A stretch of DNA of 64,000 nucleotides from Sphagnum compactum (GCA_965153455.1 OZ234496.1:992001-1056000), one strand, 5' to 3'. Counted from the first letter of the stretch, positions 23,614 to 36,250 are shown. The notes: a model not told the origin generated them from the letters alone. Numbers and translations: made by a program.

Positions 23614-25077
23614 CAACAACACAAGCACAAGAAGTAATTTTCTTGTTCACTATCTAGGGTGTTGTGTTTGAGGAAATGTTCCAAGGACAATCCAGCATGA
23701 ACTTTGACAGTTGAGAGGCATGCAGAATGGAGAGGCAAAAAGGGTTAAGGTTTGCAGGTTGTGACTTGTTGACATGCTCAGTTGGTGGACTAGGGTAGTT
23801 GCACAAAACACATCTGTAGTACCTACTGAATTCACAATCAAATGGGGGGTTTTGCAGGAATTGAAAGAGAGTACAGCAGAGTTTCAGGAAGACCACATTT
23901 TGCGAATGCACCTGGGGGGCGTATACATATATATCTGCACATTGCTGAAATTCTACTACTCAGAAAGATGGAATTTTTGGAATGTTGCATGTCTTTAAGC
24001 AATCACCAATGTCACTTCTTCTTCCTTTGAGGATGCAAAAGAGGACAAATTCCTAATCCTGAATCAAACCATCATGGCCCCCTGGGCAAACCTGGAAACC
24101 CTAAAAGCCAAGTCTTAGCTGAAACCCACCCACCAAGTTTCAATCTCTGTGGGGCAGTGGTATGTTTTCCTTTAAATGAAGAACCTCTTGGTGCTAGAAA
24201 CCTTGTTTTTGTTGCAAGAGAGTGGAAGGACATGTCCCACCCATTTGAACTTATAAAGAACCAAACAAAAGCAACCCAACCTTTGTGCATGCCCTATAGC
24301 TCCAAGCTCAAAACCCACAAGGAGGAAACAAAACACAAGTGCAAAAATTTGAAATTGACCACCAAGGTTACAAGTGACACGTATGGATGAAATTGATGAC
24401 TCAAGTGATGAACCATCATCATACCATATGGATGAATTTATGTTCCTCAAGTTTATCACATGGATGAAATAGAATTCTAAGAATGAAGATCACAATATAA
24501 TAAAATTCTTTGGATGACAATTCATGAGAGTTTGGTTTATGGGGAACAAACTTTAGGTTTCAGAAGTTGTCATTTTGGGATGATAGTTTCAAAAGACAAG
24601 AATGCATGTTCAAACCTTTTTCATATCATCACCTTTCAATTGTCATATGTGAAAATTGAATGTTTTTGTCTTCCCAACACATATTTGAATCCAATTTAAA
24701 TCATAGCATATTGAATAAAACACACAATTTTCTTGCAATATGAATATGAAACAACACAAAAACCTAAATTGTCTACTTGGGCTTTATGTTGCTCCATACT
24801 ACTAGCGACCATTCAATGCACATAAGGGTGGAACACTAATATATTTTCATTTGTTCCTTGAATCTTATAATATCGAAACAAAATCTCATGATCATATAGA
24901 TTTTACATGAAATAATTTCTTGTTCCATCGATTCTAGAACATGGAATTAAATCTTTATATATTGATTTTTTTTTTGAAAATTCATGTATCTATTACCCAA
25001 GAAAATTCATGAAATCATATAATTTTAAAGAGACTATTTTTTTTTAAATTAACCTTTTATTCAACATGATGTCACCT
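23614..25077. other. Intergenic DNA, no gene seen
   Basis: Moderately AT-rich. The short open frames have no recognisable domain. The first few hundred bases may be the old 3' region of the reductase relic. Confidence 0.45.
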
Positions 25078-25387
25078 TCTGAATTCAAATCATATATATT
25101 AATTCAGTAAGTTGGTCTGTGACAGAGGTTTTGCGGGGTGGGGGAAGGAGAGGCCGATGAAGCAGCGGGTGACAGGGTTTGGTAACAGGGGCGGGGGGGG
25201 CCAGCACGGGGCAGGAAGTTAATTATATATAACAAGGGAAGGGGGGGGAGATCAACGGGTTAAAGAATCGGAGTGGAAAATGCGAAGGACGGGGGGGGAT
25301 CAACGAGGTAAAGAACCGGAGTGGGCAATGGGAAGGACCGGGCGGGGGGGAGCTCGACGGGTGCATTATGCACCGGGTTCACACTAG
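25078..25387 (+). mobile_element. Non-autonomous Helitron 2 (same family as 10513-11279)
   Basis: The 3' end has a perfect 7-bp stem hairpin, GGTGCAT-T-ATGCACC (25360-25374), then GGGTTCACA and terminal CTAG (25384-25387) followed by T. Inside are three units of the same roughly 50 bp repeat as in Helitron 1 (starts near 25253, 25301, 25353). The left end is set at TC near 25078, followed by an AT-rich run and AGTAAG, similar to the other copy. The 5' boundary is an inference. No coding capacity. Confidence 0.68.
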
Positions 25388-25718
25388 TATGTGTTGGTGT
25401 CACTTGGAGGACACAAGCACTACATTTTTGCATGTGACAATTGAAAGTTTGATAATAATATGAAAACCCAAACATGAAAAAGGTTCCAATGTCGTTGGAA
25501 TTGCAAGATGATTAAAACAATGCAAAACTCAAATTGTTTTACAAGATGAACATATAACACAAGATAAAAATTGTGAAATGTAACATGAATAAATATGAAT
25601 ATCAAAGGACACACAATTTATACAAGAATATTTACAAGAAATTTGATTACATAATTTTGCAAATTAATAAAAAAAAAACATCATGAACAAATATAAACAC
25701 ACCCAAAAAAAAATTTAT

Positions 25719-25865
25719 CACAAATTTGAAAACATAATTTCACAATTTGTCAAAACATGATGAGTAAAACACAAACACAAAAATTGTCATCACAAATTTG
25801 ATAAAATAATTTCACAAATTGTCAAAACAATATGAATAAACACAAATACGAAAATTCTCAAGATA
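25719..25865. repeat. 72-bp tandem duplication
   Basis: CACAAATTTGA..ATAATTTCACAA..TTGTCAAAACA begins at 25719 and again at 25791. It lies in an AT-rich stretch (25400-27300) without a gene. Confidence 0.75.
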
Positions 25866-26893
25866 GAATCAAAAGCATGTGCAAAATTGCCATGAAAACA
25901 TAAAATTATGAAGAGGAAATATGGTAAACACAACATTGTCATGACATTATCAAAAAATTAAAAAAATGAAATAAAAGTCATTGATACAATTAAAAATTAT
26001 TCATCACATCATGTTAAGTAAACACAAATTGTCACATCTTATTTTGTGAGTATTGATTGACTTGAGGAGCTTAGAATTACAAATTGAACAATCACCTTAC
26101 AAATACCCACCTCACAAATTATAGAAAACAAATTAATAATTTGAAATTTAAAATGTATATTAATGAAAATAGAAAAAAAATTCATGAAAAATCTATATGA
26201 TCATGATATTTTATTTTGATATCTTGACATTCAAAGAATCAATGACAATATATTAATATTGTGACCTTATGTCAATTTAATTGTCACCCATAGTTACAAA
26301 GCAATGTGGAACCCAAATTGATATAATGTGAATGATGAAAAATGTCACATAGATATTGACCAAGACAAATTGTGTACCTAGCAATTTTACCTGGATGAAT
26401 CTCATCTATTTATATAGTAAATTTGAAATGGTCTCCCTCGGATGTTTGCAACTTCTATTGTGGCAAATAATTATATTATATTTTCAGAAATGTTGAAATT
26501 TTCATAAAAATTCTTCAAAAGGGGGGAAGAAAAAAATATATGAAGAAAATTAGATACCATAGTGCCTTGACAGCTTGGACACTAATTATGTTATTTTTCA
26601 GAAATTTTGAAAAAAAAATTGTTTCAAAGAACTTTTTTTTTGTGAAGGAAAATATTGAAATCTTCAACAATAATTAATTTGTCAAAATGAGTTTTTTTTT
26701 GTTTAATTTTTATTATTATTCAACAAACATGTGTGGAAGTTGCCAATGTAACTATGATAATAGTTTTTAAATATTAAATTTTCGGAAGATGGAATCTTCA
26801 AAATAAAATAATTACTTGATGTTAAATTGTTGAACTTGCCATGGTAGTACTACAATATAATAATTTTAATAAAATTATTTTCCTTCTTGAAAC

Positions 26894-26943
26894 CTTGGGA
26901 GAAGAAGAGTTGGTGGATCTTGGGAGAAGAAGAGTTGGTGGAT
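26894..26943. repeat. 25-bp perfect tandem duplication
   Basis: The unit CTTGGGAGAAGAAGAG plus TTGGTGGAT occurs back to back at 26894 and 26919. Confidence 0.9.
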
Positions 26944-27308
26944 CCTGTTGCCCCAAGTCAATGTTTTCTTTTGGATTTTTGTGATGGAGTTGAAGAAGAA
27001 GGTGGTCATGTAGAAGAAGAATTTTGCCAAATTTGGCTATAAAACTAGATAGGAATTTCTTTTTAAATAAATAAAACTAAACAACCATCCATGTTCTATT
27101 CTTGGCTACCCATTGGAAATTATTAAAGAAATCTTGCTAGTTTAGGTTTTTCATGAAATTGGCACAATTGGGTCCTTTTTTTTTCCCCATAAAAAATCCA
27201 AATCCTTTCTATAGGTTTAAATCACATTTAAGAGGTCAAGTTTTTTGTCCTATCTCTACTTACATAAAATGCTTTTATGAGGTAAACTTGGAAGGAATCA
27301 TTCTTGAT

Positions 27309-27310
<2 letters not shown>

Positions 27311-27339
<29 letters not shown>
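27311..27339. repeat. (GA)n microsatellite
   Basis: GA-rich tract with one interruption, about 1.2 kb upstream of the MOB1 start codon. Confidence 0.9.
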
Positions 27340-27565
27340 TTGGGTTTTCATCCCAAAACTCATTTGCAATAAATTTTTTGTTATATTACTTCCTTGTCTC
27401 TCCCCCTTTGCTGACATTCATTTCTGAAGTGTGTTTTGTGTGTGGGTGTTGTGTGTTCTCCTCATGCTACAAAAGTGGTGGAGGAGCTTTTTCAAGTTGC
27501 TTTTGTATTTTGGACTTAAGAGGAATTATCGATTAGGTACTACATATTCTCTTTTCCTCCTCCTT

Positions 27566-27566
<1 letters not shown>

Positions 27567-27597
<31 letters not shown>

Positions 27598-27617
27598 GGT
27601 GTTGTTGTTGTTGTTGG
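27567..27617. repeat. (TTG)n(GTG)n compound microsatellite
   Basis: TTG, then GTG, then TTG trinucleotide runs upstream of MOB1. Related GAT/GGT runs occur at 27640-27675 and 27790-27812. Confidence 0.9.
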
Positions 27618-28260
27618 TTTTAGACCTTGTTTTTACCATGGGCACAATGGTGGTGGTGGTGATGATGATGATGATGGGCTTCAAGTAGTTAAAGTTCTTT
27701 GTTGTGGGTGAGTGGGTTTTGAGACTTTGGTTTTATAATTTGCAAAATGGTGATGTAGGTTTTAGACCTTTGGCTTTACAATGGGTACAATGGTGATGAT
27801 GATGATGATGATGGGCTCAAGTAGTTAAGGTTCTTTCTTGTGGGTGGGTGAGTGGGTTTTTGACACTTTGGTTTTTTAGTTGCAAAGGGGTGGTGATGTG
27901 GTGATGATGCATTAGAAATAAATGTATAGGGTGGTGGTTTTTGTCTTTATTGTGAGTTTGCAGGATCTTGTTGTTTTGTGAGATTTGTACTGGTGAGATG
28001 GTGATGGTGATGGCTGGAAGAAAGTAGTGAAGTTCTTTTGTTGTGGGTTTTTGAGATTTTAGTTTTATGGTTGCAAAATGGTGATGACTAACTAGAAAGA
28101 AATTTATATAGAGTGGTGTTCTTGTTGTTTTTGTGGTTGCAGGAACTTCTTGTTATGTGGGGTTGGTTGTAAGTGCTGATGTTGATGGGTGATGACTGGT
28201 TGAAGAAGTAGTTAAGTTTTTGTTGTGGGTTTTGACATTTTGGTTTTCAGTTGTTGTTGT
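27617..28260. repeat. Diverged tandem repeats upstream of MOB1 (136-203 bp spacing)
   Basis: Four loose copies of a block containing GTAGTTAAGTTCTTT, TTGTGGGT, a TTTTGAGACTTTGGTTTTA phrase and TTGCAAAATGGTGATG. The GTAGTTAA-like phrase starts near 27685, 27821, 28024 and 28208. The array ends about 270 bases before the MOB1 start codon and so may form part of its promoter or 5' UTR. Confidence 0.6.
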
Positions 28261-28531
28261 TGGTGTGGTTTTTTTGTCAGTTTTGTTCTGCTGTTTGTTT
28301 AGGGTTACTCAGATTTCTGGTTTGAGGATTTGTGGGGTTGCAAAATCTTTGGTTGTTGTTGACAAAGGTGAGGAATTTGAGCATTTGAACATTAGGGTTG
28401 GGGTTGGCATCAGGAGTTTTGAGGAGTGTTTTTTTGTTTTTTGAGCAAGGTGAGCGATTTGCCGACAAAAACAGTGGGAACTTGAAGCTCATGCTACAGG
28501 CAAGCAGGTGCTAGACCCAGTTGTTCCCACA

Positions 28532-30662
28532 ATGAGTCTGTTTGGGTTGGGCAGGTCCGTCTCTCATCTCATCAGTTTTTTTTGGTGTACTTGTTACTGA
28601 CCTATGTCTACTTTCCAACAAAGGAGGACAATGCTCCAATGCAATAGAACTATTTAAATCACAAAGATCTGCGCTTTGCAATCCAAAATGTGGAAGATAA
28701 CTTGGGATATTTGTTAGATGACCAATGTCCTCTTCAACCTCCTTGTCGAAGAAATGTGACTGTCTACGGATTAGGAGAAGACTAATCTGGCTACCCTAAA
28801 TCTATTTCAAAATCTAAAAACCAGACAAGGCTTCAAGCCATTCATACCAGAGTCACCTCCGGAAGTTGCAATTTCTCTTGGATCCATCACAGCACCTTTG
28901 GGTTCTGCATAGTCAATGGATAACGATCAAGAGTGAATTGAATGGAATGGATCCAAGAGAAGAATAGATTGAGAGAGCACATATACACCCCTGTCATCAA
29001 CATAGAACTTGCAATTCAGAAATCAGTACAACTTACATTTCAGGAGGTAAAATAGAACTTGTGTTTCAGAACTTAGTTCTGTGGCATAGTTTACAGGCCC
29101 CAATTGATGTGTTTTTACACTGTGGCATGTTGTGGGTATGGAGCAGGAATCAACGCACATTCCGGCCCAAGAAAAGTACACCCTCTGGGAGCAAGGTATG
29201 GACTTTGTCTCTCAATCTTCCCCCACTTTCCTCCATTATGCAATATGAGGTGCAAGCAAAGTTCTTGGTGACCCAATTCCTGATACTTTGTTGTTTTAAG
29301 GGGACCCATAAAACAGAGTTACTTACGTACATGGGGTCTGAATTATACATGGGAGTCAGTTTACAGGAGCATGCTCTCTACATGGGTCCATGTTTGCTCT
29401 GGTGGTTGGTTGGATTGCAGGGTGCTCAGCTGCGGAAGCACATTGATGCTACCCTAGGAAGTGGCAACTTGAGGGAGGCTGTGCGTCTCCCTCCTGGAGA
29501 AGACCTTTTTGAGTGGCTGGCTGTCAACAGTAAAATCCTTCTCCAATTTGTCTTTTTGTTGAGAGAGAGAGAGAGAGCAATCAAAATCCTCTTAGGACTT
29601 ATTGACTCATAGATATGTCTTTGGGTGTGCGATGGGTGCAGCGGTAGATTTCTTCAACCAAGTGAATCTGCTCTTTGGAACATTGACAGAGTTCTGCACT
29701 CCAGAGAATTGTCCCACTATGTCGGCAGGCCCTAAGTACATTGTCCCTTTGGTCCTTGAGGTTGAATTTTTCACTACAGCTTTGCAGCCAAGAGAACCTC
29801 AAGATGCAACTCTGAATAATTTCTCTGTTGTATTTGTGAATGTCGGCCAGATATGAGTACAGATGGGCTGACGGAGTGCAGATTAAGAAGCCTCTGGAGG
29901 TATCAGCACCCAAGTATGTGGAGTACTTGATGGACTGGATTGAAGGACAGCTGGATGATGAGTCCATCTTCCCTCAAAAGCTTGGTAGGAGGGTACACAT
30001 ACCTGCATTGTTGTAAGCATGTGGATTTCGTGAGATTGCTTTATGGAGAATGCAGTGGGGAACTTTATCAGTTTAGTACTTTGAGAGTTAGGTTTGACAA
30101 TGAAGTTGGTGCAGAAGATGGGTTGTCTTCAAAGTCTGTAACTAGGGACTTGCCAATCTTCAGAGGCTTCTAGATGTGTTTCTTCCATGAAATTGTTTGT
30201 TAACAATCTCCTCAGTGTGTTCTTGATGACTTGTGTGGCATTGACAGGTGCTCCATTCCCAGTTAATTTCCGAGATGTGGTGAAGACAATATTCAAGCGC
30301 TTGTTCAGAGTGTATGCACACATCTACCACTCCCACTTTCAGAAGATCGTGAGTTTGAAAGAGGAAGCCCACCTCAACACTTGCTTCAAACACTTCATTC
30401 TCTTCACCCATGTACATTTTACCCTTTTAGCCCCTTTTTCTTCACCCTCTCCCCCCTTTTTAGTGATCTGGTTTTTTGCATCCTATGTGATCTTGGTTTT
30501 TGTTCATGAGATTTCCACATTGGCTGGGCAGGTTCTTGTAGGCCAAATGGTTATTGCTAAAGATTTTGCTGAAAATGGTTCCTGCAGGAGTTTTCACTGA
30601 TTGACAAGAAGGAGCTTGCACCACTACAGGAGCTCATTGAATCAATCTTCGTACCCTACTAA
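28532..30662 (+). CDS. MOB1: MOB1 kinase activator (complete, 7 exons, 215 aa)
   Basis: Mob/phocein-family co-activator of NDR/LATS-type AGC kinases, acting in Hippo/MEN-like control of cell division and growth. Exons: 28532-28554, 29147-29195, 29421-29529, 29642-29735, 29851-29984, 30248-30411, 30588-30662. All introns are GT-AG and the phases join to 215 codons plus TAA, the usual plant MOB1 length. The start gives the conserved [18 protein letters not shown]. Landmarks: [20 protein letters not shown] (30-49), zinc ligands Cys79 and Cys84 in FCTPENC, His161 and His166 in [27 protein letters not shown] (117-136), [16 protein letters not shown] (178-193). The only oddity seen is Phe in [10 protein letters not shown], where Asn is usual. 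It is convergent with the patatin-like gene downstream. Confidence 0.96.
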
Positions 30663-31927
30663 CCGATTTCACTCAAATCCACTCCCTATCTGTTTTTATG
30701 CTCTCTTTCTTTCAAATCTGCTGATGGGTAGCTGCTTCAAATAATCTCAATCATCTAGCACTCCAAGGAAGGCTATGTTTCTCTGATGCATGATTGAGAA
30801 GTCCACATGAGCAGCGGTATGAGACGGAACGTAATACTGTAACACACTATATACAACCTTTATTAGCTTTGCTGGCATCCCCATATTCTTCTCTATGGGT
30901 TTGCACATTAGTGAACCTTTTGTTTTGGTTTCTATGAATGTGGTTTTCAGCCTTAATCCTGGATCCTCCGTATATTTGATAATGGGTATGCGGAAGCGAT
31001 GCTGCAAGTTTCTTCCATTAGTGTTTTGGGGTTTAATTTGTACAATGACACATGATAATCTGGACAAAATTCCATTGAATTCCAAATGTATAAAAAGCTT
31101 TGGGTATTATTCCTTGTTTCAGAAATACATTGGAAATTACTACGATCAGTTCAATTCTGTTGGAGACTAGGGAGTAGAAAGTGCTTACTGGAAGAAATTC
31201 AGTACACTAATTATGGCAAGGACCATTATTCGTTTGCCAAATTGTGTTTTGCAAATTATATGCCATGTGCAGTGTCTGAATATGTGTGTGACTTCCCAGA
31301 TGTTCTGTTTAACAGATAAAAAGTTCATGCAATGGGTTGTTACAGGAGATGTTGGAACTAGCTGACCAGGGTCTGCACTGTTTAACATGGCACCGTGGAT
31401 GTGATGTTGCTCCTGAGTGCACAGTTCCCCTGAATGCGCAAGTCAGAGGGACAAAGACACAAATGTGTGCTCTTTTCAGAATGAGAAACTGTAGTGTGTA
31501 GTATTGAGCTTTGAATATTCAAACTAACTGCTGGATAGGTACACACACAATGCAGACATCATGGTGGTTCTCAGTTCTATACAAAATGGGTTAGCCTTCA
31601 AATGATCATCTATTCCAAACTGGTTTTCTCATGTTGAACTGATCTTCCAGAATGTGTGTGGAGCAGGATGCCAAAAACTAAGTGTTTTTGGACTTGTTTA
31701 TTTATTCATTACAGAAAAGAAAAACTCAATGGCTGGTAAACTTTTGTCAGTGAATGGGTACCAAAATTTGATGCATTGTCTCTTCCATTATCTGAAATTG
31801 TAGGAGTCCAAAAAATTGTAAGCTCCCCGTTCTGATATCCTCAGAACTGTGATTTCTGTGGGTATTGAATACGGGTGTGTGCTGACAAGGCCATAAGTTC
31901 ATCAATTTGAGGGCTGCCGCTCTTGAG
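30663..31927. other. Convergent 3' intergenic region between MOB1 and the patatin-like gene
   Basis: 1.27 kb between two tail-to-tail stop codons, expected to hold both 3' UTRs. No third gene is supported. Polyadenylation sites cannot be fixed from sequence alone. Confidence 0.6.
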
Positions 31928-34900
31928 CTACGAAAACAGGTGAAAGAAGTCATTGAGTGTTGTTGTTGTCAAACTGCCAACTTGTGGGAGTGATGATGGT
32001 GCTGAGGTTTCCAGGTTTTGGCTAGATGGGTAGTAGTAGAGAGGTTCGATATATGTAGAAGGCAAAGAAGATGAGGAACTATATGCAGATTCGTAGGTAG
32101 AATGATAATATGTGGGATATGGTCTGTGAGAATGGGAGGATTCATATACAGGCAGTGCATATGGCAGAGAGGTATAGTAACTGGAGTCAGTTGGATCTGG
32201 ACTATAGGAAGAAGTTCTGTAGGAGTTGAAAGATGTCTCGTACTTGGCTTGAGCATATGAAGCAGCAGGAGTGTTTGCAGAGTCCATGGGGTAGTACTTC
32301 TTCTCAAAGGGATTCTCAAGATTGAAGAATGAGCTTGGGAAGTGAGAAAATGGAACATGTGAAGATTGGTATGACTGGACTTTTTCCTCGGTTTTGCCTT
32401 CACCTTCATCTGCAGCCTTCTCTTCAGCTTTTGGCTTTTCCTTCTTTTCCTCGTTTTTGCCTTCACCTTCATCTGCAGCCTTCTCTTCAGCTTTTGGCTT
32501 TTTGTTCTTTTCCTCTTTTTTCTCTTCAGATGCAGGAGTTTTGGTGGCAGGAGGAGCAGCAGCCATACGTGCCTTCCGTTCGTCTGACAACCAGTCAGCA
32601 AATCTGTCCACCAGCATTCAAAAAGTGGTTGAATTTGGGCATACTGACTTGCTTGAAGGTGAACAGACTCCAACAATAGTGGTAGTGGAAAGGGTTTCAA
32701 CTTGCTCAAATCCATGGATGTGGTAATGTTCATGCTACCTTACCTGTCAAGTGCATCTCGGTTCGTTCCAGCATTGGGAATGGCAGTAAGCTTCCCAGTT
32801 ACAAAGTTGCGGTCTGAGACTGGATCATCAAGGAGTTGCTTTGCTACAGTAATCAGCTTCTGCATGTTTTCTGGTGATGAGTTATCTAGTGATGAAACGG
32901 GTCCTGACAAGTTGTCAGTCTGTGCAAGGCAAGACAAAGCTTAATGCATGTTAGCAAACACACTCAATTGGGCTGAGAAACAAACTACAGAAAAACAAGA
33001 ACCCACCACCCACACCAGATTTACTAGTGAGAATTTGTGCCTTACACAAAATCAAAAGGATATAGATTGGGCACCTGGATTCGGAGGTAATTGACACCAC
33101 ATTGCTGAGACTGGAACATTACCGAGATGTTGTAGTCCACCAGATCTGCACTTGCATTAAACACACTGCTAATCAAGGGTGCACCACCCTTGTTTACCAG
33201 CCACTGTATAACACCCCATTTCGCCGCATCATCTGCATCGTAGCCCATTTCATGCTGCCCTGTTCCCAGTGACAGCACCAAAAGATCACTGAAGTCCTGT
33301 GGAAAAAACACAAAGAGACATCATGACAAAAGGATATCAAAGTGGGTTAGAAACCACCACAACATGTTCACAGCATGAAGAGATGCACACTGACTGTTGC
33401 TGTAGGTCCTGTCATTCATTTGAAGACATTTTTTCAATTCTCTCGAATAGCAAAGTGGACAGATTGTGATTTGTTGCTCTAGGAAGGGTGAAAATACAAA
33501 CCGAATAAGTCATTCTTTCTGCAGAATCGCCACCTGTCTGCACTTCCTTGATTCCTTGTATAATTGACACGTAGGTCTGGTTGGACCCAAAACACCAATT
33601 TCTGAGTATGTGAGCTTGAGAATTCTACGAAACTTCAAGTTTGCCATTTTCTGGTGGCACTAGATGATGACGATGATGAAGACCCAGTGTTCAGGGTTCT
33701 TCAATCCTCAAAACAAACCCTGAACATTTGGGTCTATCTGAGCACCAAAAGAGAAACAACTATTTTGATACAAAAGCCCAGATGTATACCTCTCAGATTC
33801 TTTGCAATTGATGTACATATATGTATACACTGGCAAGAAAAGCTTTTTGGAAAGAATTGAAGAAAATTAGTCATGAAGAGAAACCCAACTGGGTTGTTAA
33901 CAGCCACTCCTCCATCAACCATGTTGAACTCTCTTGCACGTGGAGGATCTGCCTTTGTATCCACAAGGGTGAACTGCACAGGAGGCAAGTATGTGGGAGC
34001 TGCTGTTGTTGATCGACAAACAAGCTTCACAGGTGCATTGTCAAGCGTTTGTTTCTTTGCCTGCTCCCAATGATCAGAACCCCCAACAAGATCCCATCGT
34101 CATCATCAGAAGAAGGCACTTGAAACACCCAACAATTCTCTGTGTGAACCAAATCTGAATCAACTCTGGACAAACATGTATGGCAAGATTCTGTGACATA
34201 AGGGAGGGAGACCTAGTAATGTATATCATCTTCTTCATCACATCTAACCAAACCGAGATCCTCTTGACGGCAAATTGAAGCACCTAGGACTTTTGGGTTT
34301 AGGGTCTTAACTGGGGACCCACCAACCCAGTCGAGGCTGACTGAATAGCATCATGAGAAGGAGAGACAGTAGTAGTACCTGCCATGAGGAGAAGAAGACT
34401 GGTTGCTGGATCTTCAAGTCAAAAGAAGGGATGATGATAGAGGTGAGAGCATCAGACAGATGTGGATCGCTAGCAAAGTACTCATCCAGCAGCTCGTCCA
34501 ATCCCCTAGCATTATACTTGGGCCCTGTTAACGATGCAATGCTCTTCCGCAACTGACTAAATGGACCCCTGCAATCAATCAATTGATCATATTGCCCTCA
34601 ATTGGCACAGCAGAGCAGAATTCTACTGTACCAGTTAACAAAAAATTCAAGTTGTCGAGTTTCTGATCAACCCAACTCAAAGATGTTGGCTCTGAACCCT
34701 AAAATCACAAGGTGGAAGTTGGCATTCAATGATGCTTGCTGATGATGGAATTTTCAAGAGGATGTGATAGAGTCTGCAGCAGAGAGAAAAAATTTACTTG
34801 GTGGGTGGGAAGATCTTGGCAGCATATTTCTGATAGAAATTGACGACTTCTTTGGCAGTGAAGAGGGGACGTGTGCGGTCTTCAGTGGAAGGAGTGGTGA

Positions 34901-35521
34901 TCATAGCTGTGATGAGACCTCCGGTGCTGGTACCTGCAATCAAATCAAAGTAGTCCACCAATCTTCGTTCTTCACCGTCCAGTCTCTACTCCCGAACAAC
35001 AAAACCCCACATACCAACAACAATTGTGTTCCACAGCAGATCCTTGTTGTTTGAGCTTCATTGAGAAGAAAAAAATCTTGGACAAGAATTTCATGAAAAC
35101 AAGTCATTGAGTCTAAGTCCTTCTCCACGACTATTGGAACTCAGCAATGAGCTGCTGCTCCATTACAGCAAAAGCCGAGTACTATGCAACACATTTACCA
35201 TAGCTTCTCGGAATGCTCAATGGAAAGAATTATGGGAAACCCTAAACTGCTTTGCCTGCAGCTAGCTATATTGAGCTCTCATCATTAGAGGAGCAGCTAA
35301 AAGAAGCAATTCATGTGCTACTAGAAAACAACAGCTGATGCAAAAAAGGGTATCCTCTGAATTGTTTTCTGGGGTGTATGTACCTGTAGTCTGCCTTCGA
35401 GTTCAGTAAGAATGGTGGCAGGAATAAGGCCTCGCACTCCTCCTCCATCAATACTGAGAATTGTCAGACGCCTTCCTGTAGACCCCTTGGGTGTCTCTTG
35501 CATGAATCCATGATGCGGCAT
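31928..35521 (-). CDS. Patatin-like phospholipase with long K/E- and Tyr-rich C-terminal tail (complete, 8 exons, 611 aa)
   Basis: Patatin-family lipid acyl hydrolase releasing fatty acids from membrane lipids with a Ser-Asp dyad. Exons in transcript order: 35521-35384, 34985-34798, 34568-34379, 34060-33890, 33576-33502, 33296-33075, 32919-32744, 32603-31928; all junctions are in phase, ending in TAG. Motifs: oxyanion loop DGGGVRG (25-31), nucleophile Ser66 in GTSTG (64-68), Asp221 in DGG (221-223), LSLGTGQ later. The patatin domain ends near [14 protein letters not shown] (387-400). Ordinary plant patatins are about 400 residues, so roughly 200 extra residues follow. These are a K/E-rich stretch with two 21-residue repeats (about 407-465), then a Ser/Tyr/Pro-rich segment with many YY and SS pairs (about 470-605). 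The tail is continuous with exon 8, without any splice gap or stop. No signal peptide or membrane helix seen. Confidence 0.93.
32395..32520 (-). repeat. 63-bp in-frame tandem repeat in the patatin-like tail
   Basis: A 63-base unit encoding [15 protein letters not shown] plus K/E linker is repeated (TGCCTTCACCTTCATCTGCA on the plus strand starts at 32395 and 32458). The copies are nearly identical, so the duplication is recent or conserved by conversion. Confidence 0.9.
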
Positions 35522-36250
35522 TGCTGTAGATCACCAGCTTAGCTTGCCTAATTTGCTTGCTTGCTTGCTTGCTGCAGCTTGGACTGAAGAATGAATTTGT
35601 TCAAGAGATTCAGAAATGATGAAAGTACAACAACCCAAAACCCAAAAACAAAACCAAAAACCAAGAAAAGGCTGGAAGCAGCTTGTTGGAGCTTGAGGAG
35701 TGTCAGTCAGTCAGTCTCCCAGAACTGCTATTCAGAAGAAAACCAAAAAGCTCAAAAATATCAAAACAAAAACTCTGTTCCCAGCAGAAGTAGTAGAACC
35801 ATCTTCATTCAGCAATAACCTGGAAGAACAAGAACAAGAACAAATGCAACAGTTTCCAAGCTCATGGACATGACCACAATTCTTCCACCTGTGTACCTAT
35901 TCTGCAAACAACCAAAAAACAAAACAAAACCCAACAAAAAAAAAAAAAAAACCCCCAAATTTGGAAGAGTTTTGTACTTTAAAAAAAACACAGCCTACAA
36001 AGAAAGAGATTCCACCTTCCTGGCAAACAAAGTTTTGTGCAAACTTCTTCTGTTTTTTGAAGTAAAATATTCAGTCTGCACCCAATTGTTTCAACATGCA
36101 AAAGATGATAATGAAGAAGAAGAAGAAGAAGAAGATGATGTTGATGATGATGGGTCTTTTCTATTGTTTTTAGCTTTTCCATTTCTTCTCCCAAGCCTTT
36201 CTTCTTCTTCTGCTGCTGCTGCTGCTTCCTCTCTTTTGCTCTAAAGTGTT
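35522..36250 (-). promoter_or_regulatory. 5' flank of the patatin-like gene
   Basis: Upstream sequence with a GCTT tandem tract (35553-35574), an A-rich block (35935-35952) and a GAA/GAT tract (36112-36150). No transcription start or specific element can be assigned. Confidence 0.35.
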
